Of a stretch of 60,423 nt of DNA, positions 8,176 through 15,707 are shown in pieces (positions within the stretch are counted from its first letter, which is position 1; each line of letters opens with the position of its first letter). The position numbers were made by a program, and so were the translations under genes. Source of the stretch: CAZSDP01 sp964605665 (GTDB lineage Bacteria; Planctomycetota; UBA8108; UBA1146); assembly GCA_964605665.1 (NCBI GenBank), contig CAZSDP010000027.1, positions 1 to 60,423 on the forward strand, in the 5' to 3' direction. The notes under the pieces are model-generated. The model did not search any database and was not told the DNA's origin. It was given only the letters and a program-made list of their open reading frames with translations.

Positions 8176-9411
8176 TCATTTCGGTTCGGACCAGGGAAAT
8201 GGGTCTTCACCGCGGGTGGCCGCCAAAATACAGACCAGAGCCTGCGTCACACTCAGCATCCGTATCCTTTCGCGATCCCCGCGGAAGTGGCGATGCGCCG
8301 AAAAGACCCCCTTCTCGCTCGCGAACCCAAACCAGGTGGACCCAACAGGTTTCTCAGCGGTGCCGCCATTGGGCCCGGCGATCCCGCTGGTGGACAGCGC
8401 GAATGTGGCCCCCGATTTCTTCCAAGCACCATGAGCCATCGCCTCCACCACTGGTCCACTGACTGCACCGTGAGAGCGAAACAGCTCGCGCGCGACACCA
8501 AGCTCGATCTCTTTGCGATCATTGGCGTAGGTCACCCAGCCAGATGCGAAAACCTGGGAGCTTCCGGGAACATCTGTGAGCCTCCCCGCGATCTTCCCCC
8601 CGGTACAAGATTCAGCCAGAGCGATCTGAACCCCCGCCTCAGTCGCCTCTTTCACAACTCTCTCCGCGACCGTTTCATCTCCCTCACCGAGACACCGAGA
8701 TCCAAACTTTTCTCGTGCGGGGGCTCCGAGATCGAAATCGCTGGGGAGGCGGACTTCGATCTCACCACCTCGTACGCAAATATGATGGTTGAAGGGATGC
8801 TGAGCCCCTTCGAGGGTTTCGACAATCCAGGCATCAAGAGTCGACTCTGGTACGCCGTGGAATGTCCATACTCGCTGAGACTGGGGCGAAGGTTTGAAGC
8901 GTCGCTCGATTTCGGGAAGTACAACCTCCTCAATCATCCCACGGAACTCATGAGGAACACCGGGCAGAGCCCAGATCGCCACCCCATCTCGCTCGATTCG
9001 AAAACCCGGAGCGGATCCGAATCGATTCTCAAGTCCTTCGGCACCGCGGGGAAAATACGCTTGTCTCTCGTTCCGATTCGAAACCCGAACCCCAACCCGT
9101 CTCATTCGCTCTTCAATCTTCGCCCACCACTCTTCTCGGAACTCGAGAAGGCATCCACAAGCCGCAGCGATCTCCTCCCGAGTCCGGTCGTCCTCAGTCG
9201 GTCCCAGCCCTCCTGCGATCACCAATGCGGACGCTCTACGGCACTCTTCTCGAATCGCGACTTCCAATTCACCCGAACGATCTCCCACCGAACGATGAGC
9301 ACAGACGTTCACGCCAAGAGCAGACAATTGGGCAGAAAGGAAGGCGGCATGAGTATCGACGACCCGCCCGACCAGCAGTTCGTCACCCACAGTGATGATG
9401 GAGACCGTCAT
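8176..9411 (-). CDS. cinA: CinA-like protein, nicotinamide-nucleotide amidase
   Basis: A 411-residue two-domain CinA. The N-terminal MoaB/MogA-like domain carries GDELLVGRVVDTHAAFLS (9-26) and the family signature GGLGPTEDDRT (67-77). The C-terminal amidase domain (about 250-405) carries the catalytic-serine loop ALAESCTGG and the STSGIAGPNGGT segment. The family deamidates nicotinamide mononucleotide in NAD recycling. The ADP-ribose pyrophosphatase activity known for some N-terminal domains is possible but not visible from sequence. The start codon overlaps the argG-like stop by 4 bp (ATGA), so the two are translationally coupled. Cytoplasmic. Confidence 0.93.
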   Translation of the reverse strand: MTVSIITVGDELLVGRVVDTHAAFLSAQLSALGVNVCAHRSVGDRSGELEVAIREECRRASALVIAGGLGPTEDDRTREEIAAACGCLLEFREEWWAKIEERMRRVGVRVSNRNERQAYFPRGAEGLENRFGSAPGFRIERDGVAIWALPGVPHEFRGMIEEVVLPEIERRFKPSPQSQRVWTFHGVPESTLDAWIVETLEGAQHPFNHHICVRGGEIEVRLPSDFDLGAPAREKFGSRCLGEGDETVAERVVKEATEAGVQIALAESCTGGKIAGRLTDVPGSSQVFASGWVTYANDRKEIELGVARELFRSHGAVSGPVVEAMAHGAWKKSGATFALSTSGIAGPNGGTAEKPVGSTWFGFASEKGVFSAHRHFRGDRERIRMLSVTQALVCILAATRGEDPFPWSEPK

Positions 9412-10601
9412 CGGCGTCGACGCCGGGCAGCTTCAGCTTTGCGTTGACGAGTGATCGCATCGACAAAACCCACTGCTGCTTCACGAGATCGAGCGCGTAA
9501 CTCGGATGACTCGCTCCCATCTCGATCATACAAAGCGAATTGCGATTCGCGCCCGCGAACCGTGACCCCACCCTTATAGAGCCGCAGACGAATCCGCCCC
9601 CCCACGAAACTCTGCGTGGCTCGGAAAAAGTGATCGAGAGCTTCACGGAGCTCACCAAACCAATTTCCCTCGTAGATCAAGCGACCATACTCGTCGGAAA
9701 GACTGCGCTTTAAACGAAGGAGGTCGCGGGGCTGAGTCAACTCTTCCAACGCCCCGTGGGCGGTATAGAGAAGCGTCGCACAGGGAGCCTCATACAATTC
9801 TCGGGTCTTTCCGCCCACAACCCGATTCTCAACGTGATCGAGGCGACCGATTCCATGCTCTCCCCCGATGGCGTTGAGTCGGACAACCAATTCGACGGGA
9901 TCGAGAGACTCCCCGTCGACCGCGATCGGCAGGCCCCGCTCGAACTCGATCGTGACATCCCTCGGTTCCTCGGGGGCATTCAGAGGACTTTGAGTGATCA
10001 GATATGTGTCCTCGGGAGGAGCCTCCCATGGATCATTCAAGCCACCATAGATTTGACCACACCCCCATAGATTCTGGTCGATCGAGATCATCTGATCGAA
10101 CTCGTCGCGCTCGGGAAGGTGGAGCCGTCGTATTCGCTCCCTTTTCTGCTCTAACGACATCACCGGCATCTCTCGCTGGGGAGCGACGACGGTGAGAGTC
10201 GGGTCGAGCGCCGCCACCGACGCTTCAAAACGCAACTGGTCGTTTCCACCGCCCGAGGCGCCATGACCCACCACCTCGAATCCTTGTTCGCGGGCGAGTC
10301 TGACCAATTCGGAAGCAATCACATATCGAGCAAGAGGGGTGGAGAGAAAGTAGTCTTCGTATCGTGCTCCGGAAACAAGGGTCGGATAGATGAATTTCTC
10401 CACCAAAGATCTGCGCAGATCGACGATGATCGTCGATTGTGCTCCCGATTCGAGCGCGATCTCCCCAAGGGTGTCGAGACGGTCCGCCTGCCCAAGGTCC
10501 GCCAAGAGAGCGACCACGGGGTTTCCCTGGGTACGACTGATCCAGTGTACCCCCAAGACATCGTCGATCCCGCCAGAGAAGGCGAAAAGCACACGTTTCA
10601 T
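9408..10601 (-). CDS. argG: Argininosuccinate synthase family protein with altered ATP-binding loop
   Basis: A 397-residue protein covering the whole ArgG fold, which joins citrulline and aspartate using ATP. The N-terminal PP-loop, SGGLDTS in the family, reads SGGIDDV here (9-15), losing the Thr-Ser pair. The later GATGKGNDQVRFE motif reads GASGGGNDQLRFE (114-126). YEDYFLSTPLARYVIA and IDQNLWG segments are recognisable. No other arginine-pathway gene is nearby; it sits in a cluster with ychF, tatC and cinA. It could be the genuine arginine enzyme with drift in the loop, or a paralogue acting on another substrate. An Arg-rich tail (RRRRR) ends the protein. Preceded by a 75-bp gap after ychF. 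Confidence 0.8.
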   Translation of the reverse strand: MKRVLFAFSGGIDDVLGVHWISRTQGNPVVALLADLGQADRLDTLGEIALESGAQSTIIVDLRRSLVEKFIYPTLVSGARYEDYFLSTPLARYVIASELVRLAREQGFEVVGHGASGGGNDQLRFEASVAALDPTLTVVAPQREMPVMSLEQKRERIRRLHLPERDEFDQMISIDQNLWGCGQIYGGLNDPWEAPPEDTYLITQSPLNAPEEPRDVTIEFERGLPIAVDGESLDPVELVVRLNAIGGEHGIGRLDHVENRVVGGKTRELYEAPCATLLYTAHGALEELTQPRDLLRLKRSLSDEYGRLIYEGNWFGELREALDHFFRATQSFVGGRIRLRLYKGGVTVRGRESQFALYDRDGSESSELRARSREAAVGFVDAITRQRKAEAARRRRR

Positions 10602-10676
10602 AAGCGCTAGGCTACCGGAGAGAAGTCCGCTCGGGAATCCCCGATCTGACGATGAATTCGCGGAATTTGCACAAGA

Positions 10677-11720
10677 TCAGACATTGAACCGAAACGTGAT
10701 GATATCCCCGTCCTGGACGATGTATTCCTTGCCTTCAAGTCGGAAGTTCCCCTTCTCTTTCGCACCAGTCATCCCCCCATCCGCCACGTAGTCTTGATAA
10801 GAAACCACTTCAGCTCGGATGAATCCTCGCGAGATGTCGGAGTGGATCGCCCCCGCGGCTTCCACCGCTGGGGTCTCGGTCGCAATTGTCCAGGCTCTGA
10901 CTTCCGGCTCTCCGGCGGTCAGGAAGGAGATGACCCCCGCCCGTTGGTAAATTCCGCGGATCACCGCCTCGACGCACGATCCTTCGATTCCGTACTCAGC
11001 GGCAAAAAGCTCAAAGTCCTCACCTTCGAGCTCGGCCAAGTCATTTTCCAAGGCGATGCAACCGGAGACCGCTCCACTGACCTTCAGTTCCTGACCCTCA
11101 CTTTGGTTTTCCACCACCAAACGTGGCTTCATCGAAAGAAACTGGAATCCACGTAAGCGCTTTCTCTCCTCACGATCCAACTTGAGCTCGAGAAGATCCT
11201 GCTCCGCCTCGAGCTGCGAGATCACCTTCTCGATCAGGGGAAACTCCTCCTCGAGGGCCTTCTTCTCGTCACCTCTCTTCTTTGGAAGAGAGGCTTCAAT
11301 TCGGGCTCGACGATTCGAGGCGACTTCCAAATCCGCCATTCGAAGTTCATCGATCACCTCGACGAGATCGGCCTCGGGATCGAGACGGCCACTCATAGGC
11401 GGCAATGAGGAACTCTCAAAAGCACGGACAACGATCACCAATGCATCGGAGTCGCGGGCAGGTGACAGCAACTCTGCGAAGCTGCGGTCATCACCAGACC
11501 CTCGCCCGCCAATCGCCGGAAAATCGAGAAAGTCGATCACCGGACAGGTGATCTTCTTCGGTGAAAAGTCATTGGCGAGTAGATCGAGACGAGGATCTGG
11601 AACCTTTGCCTGACGCTGCTCCACTTTTCCAGAGTGAGCCAAATCGGGCTCCGCTCCAGTCAGAAGCCGAAAGAGAGTCGACTTTCCCGACATGGGAAGT
11701 CCAACGATCCCCACCTTCAT
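10677..11720 (-). CDS. ychF: Obg-like ATPase YchF
   Basis: A 347-residue YchF/OLA1-type P-loop NTPase, an ATP-preferring translation-associated member of the Obg family. The P-loop is GLPMSGKST (7-15, usually GLPNVGKST). A PRLDLLANDFSPKKITCPVIDFLDFPAIG stretch forms the switch region, cut here by ordinary residues. The coiled-coil insert is about 125-205. The G4-like element reads VVENQSEG, matching the family NxxE. The C-terminal TGS/DUF933 domain is intact (FLTAGEPEVRAWTI, IHSDISRGFIRAEV, then GDIITFRFNV at the end). Its start codon shares one base with the tatC stop (TGATG), indicating coupled translation. Cytoplasmic; ribosome association is known for the family. Confidence 0.93.
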   Translation of the reverse strand: MKVGIVGLPMSGKSTLFRLLTGAEPDLAHSGKVEQRQAKVPDPRLDLLANDFSPKKITCPVIDFLDFPAIGGRGSGDDRSFAELLSPARDSDALVIVVRAFESSSLPPMSGRLDPEADLVEVIDELRMADLEVASNRRARIEASLPKKRGDEKKALEEEFPLIEKVISQLEAEQDLLELKLDREERKRLRGFQFLSMKPRLVVENQSEGQELKVSGAVSGCIALENDLAELEGEDFELFAAEYGIEGSCVEAVIRGIYQRAGVISFLTAGEPEVRAWTIATETPAVEAAGAIHSDISRGFIRAEVVSYQDYVADGGMTGAKEKGNFRLEGKEYIVQDGDIITFRFNV

Positions 11721-13084
11721 CAGTTGCCCTTCCCACGGTGATCTAGCTCATCATCAATCTCGGTCTGGTCGAGATCCGCATCGGTCGAAGACCCAGGCTG
11801 TGGAGAGGAAGAAGCGGCTCTCTTTTTTTCTTCCAACCCACGAGTTCTCCGCCGGAACCAAAGACTCGCCAAGATTCCACTCTCATAGAGGACCATCAAC
11901 GGGCCCGCCATCAACAGCTGAGTCACGACATCGGGTGGTGTCAAAAAAGCTGCGACAATCAAGGCCCCAAGAAGTGAGTACTTCCGAACCTCTCGGAACT
12001 TCTCCGGCGAAACCACTCCCGACCGCGAGAGCATGATCATCACGAGCGGAAGCTGAAAGACCAGTCCCATCCCGATTAAGAGGGTAAAGACCAACGACAG
12101 GTAGTGACTCAGGGTAAAGTTTGGTGCAAAGAGATCTGGGTCACCGTATCCGCCGAGATAGGTCAGTCCTACGGGAATCAATATGTGGTAAGCGAACATT
12201 CCACCGGCGACGAGACCCACCATGCTGAAGGGCAAAAACGGAGCAACGACCGATTTCTCATGCTGGTAGAGTCCGGCAGCGATAAAAGTCCACATTTCGA
12301 AGGTGATCCAAGGTAATCCACAGAGCAATCCCACCAAGAACGCGAGTTTCAATGTCGAAAAGAACGCCTCGGTGTAATTGAGGAGCTGCAGGGGAACCGG
12401 TTCATCTCGCCAATTCGCCAAACGGCGCCCCAATTCGGTGAGGGTACCCAGTTGCTCGTAGAACTCTCGTAACTTCGCTCGCGCGCTTTCGCTGGAGGAA
12501 GCACCTTCCTCCCCCTGATCTCTCGACTCCGCGCTCCATAGCTCGAGCACTTGAACCATCGCGCCAACCTGTCGGCGCGAACTCTCAAGTTCCTCAGACA
12601 CTCCCCAAGGTGGATCGGACTCGACTCTCACCAGATCGAGATCGATCTCCTCGATCCGAGCTCGAATCCCCGATCCGGTCACGCTGATCTCTCGCTCTCT
12701 GCTGAGGACTCCAGCGATCGCCGCTGCGAGAGGTTCCTCCAGACGCCGCTCCTCGACCAATGCATCAAGGCCGTTCCAGGATTCGAGCTCACGCTGTTCA
12801 TAAGCGAGCGCAGCAGCACCCTCCCGGAGCGGGATCAACACCAGAGACTCTCTCAGATCGGTGAGCTTCCTTTCGACGTCACGAGCCAAGCGAGTTCCCT
12901 GCACCTGATGCATCGCTCGTTGGTGAGGCCCAGAGACCGTATCCATCAGGGCATTACGAAAGATCAGTGCGATAATGGCGAAAAAGACTGTCACCAATAG
13001 TGAGCGGATGATCCGCGAACGAAGCTCATCAAGGTGCTCCCCAAATGACATCACCTTGAGGTTACTGTCGGCTGGGTTCGGCAT
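11720..13084 (-). CDS. tatC: Sec-independent translocase subunit TatC with a large insertion in the first periplasmic loop
   Basis: A 454-residue TatC, against about 250 in E. coli. The N-terminal GEHLDELRSRI and TM1 (about 25-45) are normal. The SGP segment (51-53) corresponds to E. coli SAP, and the pre-TM2 FFSTLKLAF segment is at 241-249. About 190 residues separate them, where E. coli has about 22. The inserted stretch (about 60-230) is charged, rich in Glu/Arg/Leu and predicted helical by eye. The other five TM segments and the signature motifs are present, including WTFIAAGLYQHEK and LTPPDVVTQLLMAGPL, so the core is expected to be functional. A hydrophilic acidic cytoplasmic tail runs from about 415. 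No tatA or tatB gene is in the window. It begins the minus-strand cluster that continues with ychF. Confidence 0.93.
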   Translation of the reverse strand: MPNPADSNLKVMSFGEHLDELRSRIIRSLLVTVFFAIIALIFRNALMDTVSGPHQRAMHQVQGTRLARDVERKLTDLRESLVLIPLREGAAALAYEQRELESWNGLDALVEERRLEEPLAAAIAGVLSREREISVTGSGIRARIEEIDLDLVRVESDPPWGVSEELESSRRQVGAMVQVLELWSAESRDQGEEGASSSESARAKLREFYEQLGTLTELGRRLANWRDEPVPLQLLNYTEAFFSTLKLAFLVGLLCGLPWITFEMWTFIAAGLYQHEKSVVAPFLPFSMVGLVAGGMFAYHILIPVGLTYLGGYGDPDLFAPNFTLSHYLSLVFTLLIGMGLVFQLPLVMIMLSRSGVVSPEKFREVRKYSLLGALIVAAFLTPPDVVTQLLMAGPLMVLYESGILASLWFRRRTRGLEEKKRAASSSPQPGSSTDADLDQTEIDDELDHRGKGN

Positions 13085-13244
13085 CGATTCGGAGCTCCTT
13101 GAGCGCTGAAGTGAAACTGGATTACAAACAATCGAGAGAAGCTGGACAGTTAAAGTAACAATCGCATTGTTGGGGGGCTATCGAAGCGGAGGGAGTCAGG
13201 TAGGAATCGCAGGAGCACACTTGGAGTCTGCGACCGGTCCCGGT

Positions 13245-13425
13245 GCCCGATCGACTGGTCCCCCGATCGACTGGTCCCCCGATCGACTGGTCCCCCGATC
13301 GACTGGTCCCCCGATCNNNNNNNNNNNNNNNNNNNNNNNNNNNNNNNNNNNNNNNNNNNNNNNNNNNNNNNNNNNNNNNNNNNNNNNNNNNNNNNNNNNN
13401 NNNNNNNNNNNNNNNNGACTGGTCC
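13245..13425. repeat. 16-bp minisatellite interrupted by an assembly gap
   Basis: At least five copies of ccccgatcgactggtc run from 13245 into the N-run, and a further partial copy (gactggtcc) follows it. A degenerate copy (gaccggtcccggtg) precedes the array. The unit contains the palindrome cgatcg. The array lies in a 546-bp space between tatC and the BRCT protein gene, both on the minus strand. The rest of that space holds no gene I can support. The true copy number is unknown because of the gap. Confidence 0.95.
13317..13416. other. Assembly gap of 100 N
   Basis: Exactly 100 unknown bases inside the 16-bp repeat array, which is the conventional placeholder for a gap of unknown length. Confidence 0.99.
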
Positions 13426-13551
13426 AAGGTGTCCAGAACAACTGAACCCCGCTAAAGAGCCCCGCCAAATGGGGTGTCGGCAAGAGGGTTCTCTCTCGCC
13501 TCGAAGTTCTCCCCGACAGTGAGTGAAGAACTGCTCACCTGAGAATAGAGC

Positions 13552-13576
13552 AAGGGGGCTCTTGGAGAGCCCCCTT
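13552..13576 (-). terminator. Probable terminator hairpin after the BRCT protein gene
   Basis: The sequence aagggggctc (13552-13561) pairs perfectly with gagccccctt (13567-13576) across the loop ttgga. It lies about 55 bp past the stop codon at 13631. The T-run on the minus strand is weak, so termination strength is uncertain. Confidence 0.6.
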
Positions 13577-13630
13577 ACTCAAATCTCTCGATCAAATCGC
13601 TATGACCCGAATCGACCCTCGGCACAGTTC

Positions 13631-14842
13631 TCACTGCTCGATAAAGTCGAGAAGCTCATCTTCGCGAAGGATCGTGATCCCCAGCTTACGCGCTTCTTTG
13701 TACTCGGGAGTCTCCTCGTATCCTTGGATCGCGATGACGTAGTCGGTTTCCAAGCGGACTGCTGCCTCGACCTGTCCTCCGAAGGTTTCAATCTTTTGCA
13801 CGATCTCTTCCCTCGACAGACGCCGATTCACTGGCTTCTCCCCAGCGAAGACGAACACGGGGGTGTCGTCCCCTGAATAGAAGGGGCTCGCGATCTGATC
13901 GCCAGCGGTGATCGGATTGAATTTGTCGTAGGTCTCGAGAATCTTCACCTCTGCAAAATCGCTCTCGATTCGAGCGACCTCAACCCGACCTTTCTGCAGG
14001 CGCGCCCCGCCTTTGACGTATTGAAACACATCAAAGATCAAGCCACGGCGGATACGGTCATCTCGACCGAGGTCGATCCAGGCGAAACCGAGCTCATCCT
14101 CGACCCGCAGGACCTTTCCATCGGGCTCGACCATCGCGAAGGTCTTTTCCTTCTTGATCTCGTACTCGAGGATTTCGATCCGCTTGTCGCGCTGATCGAG
14201 AAGTCCCTGGCTGATCGAGAGGTCGCGTTGCAACTTGTAGACCCGTCCACTCCACTCTTCTTCGAGGGTCTGGATCTCGCCCTGCAACCGGGTCTCAGAC
14301 TCCCGCGCCTCCGCGAGGACCCTCTCCTTCTGCTTTTCCAGGTCATTGACCTGGCTACGCAGCTGGGCGATCTCTTCGTTCAGGCTCGCCTTGACCGTGT
14401 CCAGCTCTCGCAGGTGCGAAAGGGCGTCTTCCTCTTTGGTTCTCGCCGCACTCGTCTGAGAGTCGAGAAGACCCTTGAGGTGGTTCAATGAGGCCACCAG
14501 GTCTGTGATCGTCTCTTGGAAACTCGTGTAATCTTGGGCGTAGTTGTTCCCCATCGCGGTTGCCGCCGCTTGACCAGCTCCCCGAAGAGCCTCCGTCAGC
14601 GCGGCGATATCCGGCTCACGAGAATCAGAACCGATCGCCACCCGACGCAAGTCGTCGTACTTGGTCGAAAGTTCGCGGAGAGATTGCTCTTTGTCTCCCA
14701 CCTCGGTCTGTAGCTTGTTGAGATCTTCGATAGCAGTGTTCAGCTCGCTATTCTGAACAAAGCTCCAAAAGATGAGGCCGACGCACATGACGACTGCCAC
14801 GACGAGGTACGAGAAATGAATCCCGCCTTGTCTCCTGGCCAT
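13631..14842 (-). CDS. Membrane-anchored coiled-coil protein with SH3-like and C-terminal BRCT domains
   Basis: A 403-residue protein from the ATG at 14842, which has GGAAGG 6 nt upstream; an earlier in-frame start at 14902 lacks this. One membrane segment (about 9-29) follows a short basic N terminus, MARRQGG. Coiled coil covers roughly 32-70 and 130-232. Residues 236-320 form a beta-rich module (GKVLRVEDELGFAWIDLG, GLIFDVFQ, GRVEVARIESDFAEVKIL, ITAGDQI) that resembles the SH3-like C-terminal domain of FlgT-type proteins. Residues 328-400 match a LigA-type BRCT domain (FAGEKPVNRRLSREEI, FGGQV, TDYVIA, EYKEARKLGITIL). By the positive-inside rule the long part would lie outside the cytoplasm, which is unexpected for BRCT. 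It stands alone between the minisatellite and an 865-bp non-coding stretch. The function is unknown. Confidence 0.82.
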   Translation of the reverse strand: MARRQGGIHFSYLVVAVVMCVGLIFWSFVQNSELNTAIEDLNKLQTEVGDKEQSLRELSTKYDDLRRVAIGSDSREPDIAALTEALRGAGQAAATAMGNNYAQDYTSFQETITDLVASLNHLKGLLDSQTSAARTKEEDALSHLRELDTVKASLNEEIAQLRSQVNDLEKQKERVLAEARESETRLQGEIQTLEEEWSGRVYKLQRDLSISQGLLDQRDKRIEILEYEIKKEKTFAMVEPDGKVLRVEDELGFAWIDLGRDDRIRRGLIFDVFQYVKGGARLQKGRVEVARIESDFAEVKILETYDKFNPITAGDQIASPFYSGDDTPVFVFAGEKPVNRRLSREEIVQKIETFGGQVEAAVRLETDYVIAIQGYEETPEYKEARKLGITILREDELLDFIEQ

Positions 14843-15707
14843 AGGAAACCTTCCTGAGTTCCGTCGAAAAACGCGCCTGCGGATCCACCACACGGCCGCC
14901 AACGACTGACGCTTGCTTCTTCCGATTCAATTTGACGCGATGATCAACTCACCACGCTCGAATGCAGATACGCCGAGTCGATCGGACTTGGCAACGATGA
15001 CGAGCAACAATCCGCCCGTCTCCACCTGCACCTAGATTTTTCGATTACCTCGACTACGGTCGTGGCTCTCGGCTCTTCACCCCTCCGGTGACTCTCCCAC
15101 GTCGGCTCGCTCGGTCCATCTGACGCAGCTCGATAACCGCGGAGGTGACACCGCCGATCTGGAATCAACCAGCCGGACTCGACTCTCGATCAAAACCGCC
15201 ACGAGAAGGGTCTGGCGGCAAAGATCGAATAGAATCGAACTTGAATCCCACGGTTTCCGAAGTGAGAAGATGCCAAACTTCGCGGTTCGGCTCCCCGATA
15301 TCGGACCACTCCCCGAAGGCAGACCTTCCCGACCGCGCTCCTCCCCTGTCGACTGCCAAGGTCGGACGGGAAACGACACCGCAGGGAGAATCTCCCAAGC
15401 TCTGAATCGGTGCGATTGTAGAAACGGGCGGGAGACTGTCAAGCGGGGCCGTTGCTCGGACGCCCCTGCCGGTCTATCGTGGGCTCGCCGAGAGGCCTCC
15501 TCACCTCGAGTTTCCCCGAACCACCTGGGGTCTTCGGTCTTGTTCTTTCCCGAAGATTTGTCCACTTTTGAGGGTCGCCGGTGCCAGAAATGGAGTCCCT
15601 TCCCACCCCCCCTGGATGAGGAATTGGGGATCCTGGCCCCGGAGTTGGAGTCCGAACGCCTCTGAGACGTCACCTTGGAGATCTCCCCAGGAGAGAGGAT
15701 ACACCCG
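14843..15707. other. 865-bp non-coding space between the BRCT protein gene and polA
   Basis: This divergent intergenic region must hold promoters for polA-coaE-rho (plus) and the BRCT gene (minus). I see no gene, tRNA or recognisable structured RNA signature, and no clear promoter consensus. It is unusually long for this otherwise compact segment. Confidence 0.45.

Noticed and set aside
8287..9447. 386-codon plus-strand open frame opposite cinA
   Set aside because: It is fully antisense to cinA, whose protein motifs are unmistakable; the translation has no recognisable domain and Ser/Arg/Pro-rich composition typical of a shadow frame.
13245..13425. Possible CRISPR array at the 16-bp repeats
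   Set aside because: The units are directly adjacent without spacers and no cas genes are present, so it is a plain tandem repeat.
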